In this document: piece by piece, positions 59,222 through 64,000 of the stretch
Layout: every line of letters starts with the position of its first letter
How positions within the stretch are numbered: position 1 is the first letter of the stretch
Assembly (NCBI RefSeq): GCF_030815485.1
Contig: NZ_JAUSWV010000002.1
Location: forward strand, 7,192,001-7,256,000
Length of the DNA stretch: 64,000 nt
Reading direction: 5' to 3'
DNA from: Streptomyces rishiriensis
GTDB taxonomy: Bacteria > Actinomycetota > Actinomycetes > Streptomycetales > Streptomycetaceae
Notes under the pieces: model-generated
Told to the model about the DNA's origin: nothing
The model's input: the letters and a program-made list of their open reading frames with translations, nothing else
Database searches by the model: none
Program-made: the position numbers and the translations under genes

Positions 59222-62200
59222 CAGCCCGAGGCGGTGTGGACGACGGCCGTGGCGGTCTCATCGCCCCAGGCCAGCTCCCGCAGCAGCGCCGCGGTCCCTT
59301 CCTCCGGATCGATCAGCCGGATGCCGCGCCGGGCGTACTCCCGCGCCAGCTCCGCCCCCACCATGCCGGCGTGCCCGGCCGCGGGCGCCCACGGACCCCA
59401 GTGCACGGTCACCGCGCGGTGCCCGGTGCGGGCGGCGAAGGCCGCGCCGAGGGTCTCCAGCGCGTCGTTGGCGGCCGCGTAGTCCACCTGCCCGCGGTTG
59501 CCGAGCACGGCCGAGATCGAGCCGAACAGCACGGTGAACGCCGGTGCGCCGGGCAGCTCCTCCAGCGCGGTGAGCAGGGCGGCCGCGCCGGTCGCCTTGG
59601 TGCCGTAGACACGCTGGAAGGAGTCGGCGGACTTCTCCGCGACGAGCCGGTCCTCGATCACTCCGGCCGCGTGCACCACGCCGTCCAGCCTGCCGTGCTC
59701 GGCGTGGATCTCCTTCACCGCCTGGAGCACCGCGCCGGGTTCCCGGAAGTCGACGGAGCGGTAGCGGGCCCGGCTGCCGAGCGCCGTGAGTTCGGTGAGC
59801 GTGGCGGTGATCTCCCGCTGCGCCAGCAGGAGTTCGGCGGCGCGGTTGATCTCCGCCGGCTTGGCGCCGCCGCGCGCGGCGAGCGCGGCGCGCAGCTCCG
59901 CCGGGGTGCGGGCGGCCGCGGTGTCCGCGTCCTCGGGACCGTCCGGCGCGGGGGTCCGGCCGAGCAGCTCCAGACGGCAGCGGGCGGCACGGGCGAGCGT
60001 GACGGCGAACTGCGCGGTGATGCCCCGCGCCCCGCCCGCGAGCAGGACCACCGAGTCCCGGTCCAGTCCGAGCGCCGCCGCCTCGGCGGCCCCGTCTCCG
60101 GCCGGTCCGGCGCCCGTGCTGCCCAGCGTGCCGAGCGGTGCCTCCACCAGTTCGAAACCGTGCCGGCCGGCCGCCGTCCGCCACACCACCGGGGTGCGGT
60201 CCGGCGCGACGGCCTCCGCGACCACGGCGTCCGCGACGGCGGACGGCGTGGCGTCCCAGAGGTCGACGACCCGGGCGACCAGCTCCGGATACTCGCGCGC
60301 CACGGTCCGGAACAGGCCGCGCAGTCCGGCGGTCCGGGGGTCGGGCGTCCCGCCGTCGGCGGTCCGCACGGCCAGCAACCAGCGCGGGCCGCGGGCCAGG
60401 GCCGCCTTCAGCACGGGGAACGCGTCCGGCAGGACGGGACTGTCGTCGGGGCCGTCGTCGGGGCCGTCGAGGGCACCCAGGTAGAGCACGCCGTCCACCG
60501 GCCCGTCCGCCTCGGTCAGGACGTGATCCCGGGCGCGTACGGCGACGTCGGCGCCGTGGGACACCAGTCGGGCCGCGGCCTCGGGGGCCCGGCCGAGAAG
60601 GATCCAGCGGGTGCCGGAGAGCGCGGGGGAGGGGACGGCGGGGGCGCCGGAGCCGGCGTCGAGCAGGACCGGCCGCAGCACGTGCCGCCTGGGCGGCTCG
60701 CCGGTCACCTCCCGCGGGGCCCGCACGGACGTCCCGGACCGCGTGTCCGCGGCCGTCACCGTCACCGCCGCCGCTGCGGGCTCGGCGGCGGGCGCGGGCG
60801 CGGCCGGTCCGTCCAGCCTGGCGGTCAGCCAGTCGGTGACCGCGGCGGCCGTCCGCGCCTTCGCCAGCTCCTCCAGCTGGTCGTCGTCCATCGACGCGAG
60901 GTCCGCGCCGGCCCCGCCGCCCAGGCGCTTGGCCAGTTCGCCCGCGATCTCGGCCCGCTTGATGGAGTCGATGCTGAGGTCGGCCTCGAGGTCGAGGTCG
61001 GGCTCGATCATGTCCACGGGGTAGCCGGTGCGTTCGCTGATGATCTCCAGGACGACCTGCCGGACGTCGAGGGGCCCGGTGGCCGGGGTCGGTTCGGGAG
61101 CCTCGGTCGGCTCCGCCGTGACGGCAACCGACACCGCGGGCGCCGCGGGGAGCCGGGGCGCCGCCTGGATCACCTCCGGCGCCGCCGCCACGGGCGGTGC
61201 GGGCTGCGCGCCCGGGGCGGCTCCGAAGTAGGTGAGCAGTACGTCCCGTTGGGCGGCGATCATCTCCCGGCTGGTGCGCAGGAACTCGGAGACGAGCGCG
61301 TCCCGGTCGGACGGGACGCCGTGCGGGGGGTTGGTCGGCACAGTCGCCACCGTCCTCTCGAGGGGTTCCACGACTCGTCGGGCCGGTGCGAGCGCACCGG
61401 GAAGGAGCGCGCCGGCGGCGGTGCGGACCAGCTGTCCGTCGACCGTCCAGCCGGGCCGTTTCGGCACGGGGGTCCGTACCGCGTCGACGGCGTCCCGGCC
61501 GCGCAGCAGCCACCCGGCGCGTACCGGCAGGCCCGCGACGGCGAGCCGGGCCAGGGCGTCCAGCCAGCCGCCCAGACCGCCGCCGGGGCGGGGTTCGCAG
61601 GCCACCGTGCGGTGCGGGCGGTCACCGAGGATCTGCCCCACCAGCCGGGTCAGCACCGCCCCGGGACCGGCCTCGACGAAGATCCGCGCGCCCGCCGCGT
61701 ACATCCCCTCGATCTGTTCGGCGAAGGCGACCGGCGCTCCGATCTGGGCGGCGAGTCCGGCCCGTACCGCGTCCGCGTCGGTGGGGTACGGCGCGGCCGT
61801 GCGGTTGGACCACACCGGGAACTCGGGCGCGTGCACCGGCCGGGCCGCCAGCGCCTCGGCGAACCGCTCGGCCGCACCGGCGACCAGCGGGCTGTGGAAG
61901 GCGCAGGCCACGGGGATCCGCTTGGCCCCGAGACCGGCCTCGCGCAGCAGCCGCACGGTCTCGGCGACGTCGTCCGAGGGGCCCGAGACCACCGTCTGCT
62001 CGGGCGAGTTGCGGTTGGCGACGACCACTGTGTCCGGCGCCCGCGCCGCCGCGAGTGCCCGTGCCACCTTCTCGGCACCGGCCGCGACGGCGGCCATGGC
62101 CCCCGGATCGCCCCCGGCGGACTCTGCGGATCCGTCCGCGCCGGCGGCTTGGAGGATGGCCGTCGCCCGTTCCGCGCTCAGGTCCAGCAGGGTTTCGGGG

Positions 62201-64000
62201 CTCAGCGCGCCGGCCGAGCAGAGGGCGACCAGCTCGCCGTAGCTGTGCCCGGCGGCCATGTCCGGGCGCACCCCGGCCGCGGTGAGCACGGCGTGCGCGG
62301 CGAGCCCGGCGACGCCGAGAGCCGGCTGCGCCACCCGGGTGTCGGTCAGCGCGGCCTGCTGACGGTCGCGCACCGCGTCGTCGAAGGCTGCCGGCGGATA
62401 CAGGGTGTCGGCGTGTGCGCGGGCGAGCTCCAGGTACGGCCGCAGCTCGGGGAAGGCGACGAACAGGTCGGCGAGCATGCCGGTGCGCTGGCTGCCCTGG
62501 CCGGGGAAGAGGAAGGCGACCTTGGAGTCCCCGAGGCCGTCGGGGTCCTCGGGTCCGGCCCGGTGGATCCCCCGCGCGGGGTCGTGGGCGGCCGGATCGG
62601 CGCAGACCCGTCGCAACTTGCCGACCAGGTCGTCCACGTCCGTCGCCACGACCGCGACCTGCGCCGGTTCACCGCTCGCGTCCGACCGTCGCGCGGCGCC
62701 GAGCGCCAGGTCCCGCAGGCGCCACGGCCGGCCCTCCGTCTCCGCGGCCGTGAGGAGTTCGTCCACGGTGCGGGCGGCCGCGGCGGCGTCCCGTCCGCGG
62801 AAGACGAACAGTTCGGCCGGCCAGGCGTCCGCGCCCCGCACCGGCGGCACGCCGTCCGCGTAGGCGCTCAGCACCACATGGAAGTTGGTGCCACCGAAGC
62901 CGAACGCGCTGACCCCGGCGACGCGTTCCCCGGCGGGCGCCGCCCAGGGCCGGGCCCGTGCGTGGAAGGCGAAGGGGCTGCCGGCCGGGTCCCAGGCCGC
63001 GTTCGGGGTTTCGACGTGCAGGGTGGGCGGTGTGACGCCGGTGTGCAGGGCCAGCAGTGTCTTGATCAGGCCGGCGAGTCCGGCGGCGCACTTGGTGTGC
63101 CCGATCTGCGACTTCACCGAGCCGATCGCACAGCCGCCCGGTCGTGCCCCGGCCTCCTCGAACACCTCGCTGAGTATGCGCAGTTCGGTGCGGTCGCCGA
63201 CCACGGTCCCGGTGCCGTGCGCCTCGACGAGCCCGACGTCGGCCGGGGAGACCCCCGCGTTGCGGTAGGCGCGTTCCAGGGCGGCGCGCTGGCCTTCGGG
63301 CCTGGGCGCCGTGAGGCCGAGCGAGCGGCCGTCGCTTGAGGAACCGAGCCCCTTGATCACGCCGTAGATCCGGTCGCCGTCGCGTTCCGCGTCCGCGAGC
63401 CGCTTGAGGACGACGCAGGCCACGCCCTCGCCGAGTGCGATGCCGTCCGCCGAACCGTCGAAGGCACGGGAGCGGCCGGTCGGGGACAGGGCGTGCACGG
63501 ACGAGAAGAGGACGTAGTCGTTGATGCCGTTGTGCAGGTCGGCACCGCCGCAGAGCACCACGTCGGAGGTGCCGCCGACGAGTTCCTTGCAGGCGACGTC
63601 CACCGCGGCCAGCGAGGAGGCGCAGGCGGCGTCGACGGTGTAGTTGGCGCCGCCGAGGTCGAGCCGGTTGGCGATCCGCCCGGAGATGACGTTGGCGAGC
63701 ATGCCGGGGAACGAGTCCTCGGTGAGCTGCGGGAGCTGGTCGTCGAGGCCCGCCGGGACGCTGCCGTAGTAGGAGGGCAGCACCGCCCTCAGCGTGGCCG
63801 CGTTGGACAGGTCGCTGCCCGCCTCCGCGCCGAACACCACCGAGGTGCGGGAGCGGTCGAACTCCCGCTCCCCTTCCCCGTATCCGGCGTCCTCCAGGGC
63901 GCGCCGGGCCGCCTCCAGGGACAGCAGCTGGACCGGCTCGACGCTGCCGAGCGAGGTGGGCGGGATGCCGTACCGCAGGGGGTCGAAGGGGATGCGGGGC
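59218..64000 (-). CDS. Type I PKS of PUFA/hglE type: KS-AT-ACP-KR (5' end beyond the window)
   Basis: At least 1594 codons; the coding frame continues past the right edge, so the beginning of the KS is missing. KS active-site Cys is near 63623 (DAACASSLAA), with EAHGTGTVVGD and KSQIGHTKCAAG histidines. The AT Ser is near 62243 (GHSYGEL). An ACP with LSIDSIKRAE has its Ser near 60965. The KR has GGARGITAQFAVTL near 60030 and Tyr near 59480 (QVDYAAANDALE). This is the PfaA order with only one ACP instead of the usual tandem set. Its stop overlaps the GTG of the following PKS, so the two are made together as an iterative synthase. Confidence 0.92.
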   Translation of the reverse strand, partial: PRIPFDPLRYGIPPTSLGSVEPVQLLSLEAARRALEDAGYGEGEREFDRSRTSVVFGAEAGSDLSNAATLRAVLPSYYGSVPAGLDDQLPQLTEDSFPGMLANVISGRIANRLDLGGANYTVDAACASSLAAVDVACKELVGGTSDVVLCGGADLHNGINDYVLFSSVHALSPTGRSRAFDGSADGIALGEGVACVVLKRLADAERDGDRIYGVIKGLGSSSDGRSLGLTAPRPEGQRAALERAYRNAGVSPADVGLVEAHGTGTVVGDRTELRILSEVFEEAGARPGGCAIGSVKSQIGHTKCAAGLAGLIKTLLALHTGVTPPTLHVETPNAAWDPAGSPFAFHARARPWAAPAGERVAGVSAFGFGGTNFHVVLSAYADGVPPVRGADAWPAELFVFRGRDAAAAARTVDELLTAAETEGRPWRLRDLALGAARRSDASGEPAQVAVVATDVDDLVGKLRRVCADPAAHDPARGIHRAGPEDPDGLGDSKVAFLFPGQGSQRTGMLADLFVAFPELRPYLELARAHADTLYPPAAFDDAVRDRQQAALTDTRVAQPALGVAGLAAHAVLTAAGVRPDMAAGHSYGELVALCSAGALSPETLLDLSAERATAILQAAGADGSAESAGGDPGAMAAVAAGAEKVARALAAARAPDTVVVANRNSPEQTVVSGPSDDVAETVRLLREAGLGAKRIPVACAFHSPLVAGAAERFAEALAARPVHAPEFPVWSNRTAAPYPTDADAVRAGLAAQIGAPVAFAEQIEGMYAAGARIFVEAGPGAVLTRLVGQILGDRPHRTVACEPRPGGGLGGWLDALARLAVAGLPVRAGWLLRGRDAVDAVRTPVPKRPGWTVDGQLVRTAAGALLPGALAPARRVVEPLERTVATVPTNPPHGVPSDRDALVSEFLRTSREMIAAQRDVLLTYFGAAPGAQPAPPVAAAPEVIQAAPRLPAAPAVSVAVTAEPTEAPEPTPATGPLDVRQVVLEIISERTGYPVDMIEPDLDLEADLSIDSIKRAEIAGELAKRLGGGAGADLASMDDDQLEELAKARTAAAVTDWLTARLDGPAAPAPAAEPAAAAVTVTAADTRSGTSVRAPREVTGEPPRRHVLRPVLLDAGSGAPAVPSPALSGTRWILLGRAPEAAARLVSHGADVAVRARDHVLTEADGPVDGVLYLGALDGPDDGPDDSPVLPDAFPVLKAALARGPRWLLAVRTADGGTPDPRTAGLRGLFRTVAREYPELVARVVDLWDATPSAVADAVVAEAVAPDRTPVVWRTAAGRHGFELVEAPLGTLGSTGAGPAGDGAAEAAALGLDRDSVVLLAGGARGITAQFAVTLARAARCRLELLGRTPAPDGPEDADTAAARTPAELRAALAARGGAKPAEINRAAELLLAQREITATLTELTALGSRARYRSVDFREPGAVLQAVKEIHAEHGRLDGVVHAAGVIEDRLVAEKSADSFQRVYGTKATGAAALLTALEELPGAPAFTVLFGSISAVLGNRGQVDYAAANDALETLGAAFAARTGHRAVTVHWGPWAPAAGHAGMVGAELAREYARRGIRLIDPEEGTAALLRELAWGDETATAVVHTASGW

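Overview
The window is about 72% G+C, with GTG starts, many GTGA/ATGA stop-start overlaps, a WhiB-type regulator, LacI/GntR/TetR regulators and lipoprotein-based sugar ABC importers. This is typical of a Streptomyces chromosome, probably a metabolically rich arm or near-arm region. All gene calls come from reading motifs and gene order; no database search was run.

Left part (0-10.9 kb) is ordinary actinobacterial housekeeping and accessory metabolism: a WhiB protein, a lysophospholipase-like hydrolase, a thiolase, a TauE-type exporter, a DHA2 drug efflux pump with a C-terminal extension, precorrin-6A synthase (cobF), a DUF309 protein, tRNA-Pro(GGG) with a terminator, an aldo/keto reductase, and a TetR / acyl-CoA dehydrogenase / short-chain dehydrogenase unit.

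10.9-25.3 kb is a polyol/sugar region: a GntR-UTRA regulator, a decayed iolC remnant that keeps its start and RBS, a three-gene ribose-type ABC importer, an exported serine hydrolase, an iolG-like dehydrogenase, an SDR and a phytanoyl-CoA-dioxygenase-like enzyme opposite a LacI regulator, and a second Gfo/Idh/MocA enzyme opposite another LacI regulator. Two intergenic regions carry repeat arrays.

25.4-31.6 kb is an aromatic ring-cleavage operon: FCD-type GntR regulator, homologues of GalB (4-oxalomesaconate hydratase), GalC/RraA-type aldolase and GalD (tautomerase), a type I (VOC) extradiol dioxygenase, and an AAHS-type aromatic acid transporter. The regulator and transporter promoters share the same 11-bp motif.

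31.9-51.1 kb is a second catabolic island of unknown substrate: cupin, CMD-fold protein, ribose-type ABC importer, LysR regulator, a second VOC extradiol dioxygenase, two aldehyde dehydrogenases, an FAH-family protein, a single-domain VOC protein, alpha/beta hydrolase, GlcG/HbpS protein, a MetE-like protein that has lost all its zinc-ligand motifs, ABM monooxygenase, LhgO-like oxidase, amidohydrolase, ThDP-dependent decarboxylase-like enzyme and an Ldh-family 2-hydroxyacid dehydrogenase. A 28-copy degenerate 13-bp minisatellite lies in the middle.

51.3-64 kb (end of window) is a leftward operon of a PUFA-synthase/heterocyst-glycolipid-type (hglE-KS) polyketide pathway: a KS-AT-ACP-KR protein (cut by the window edge), a KS-AT-DH-phosphopantetheinyl transferase protein, a free ACP, an alpha/beta hydrolase, a GT1 glycosyltransferase and a zinc-ribbon methyltransferase. 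Five of its junctions are stop-start overlaps or gaps of at most 3 nt.
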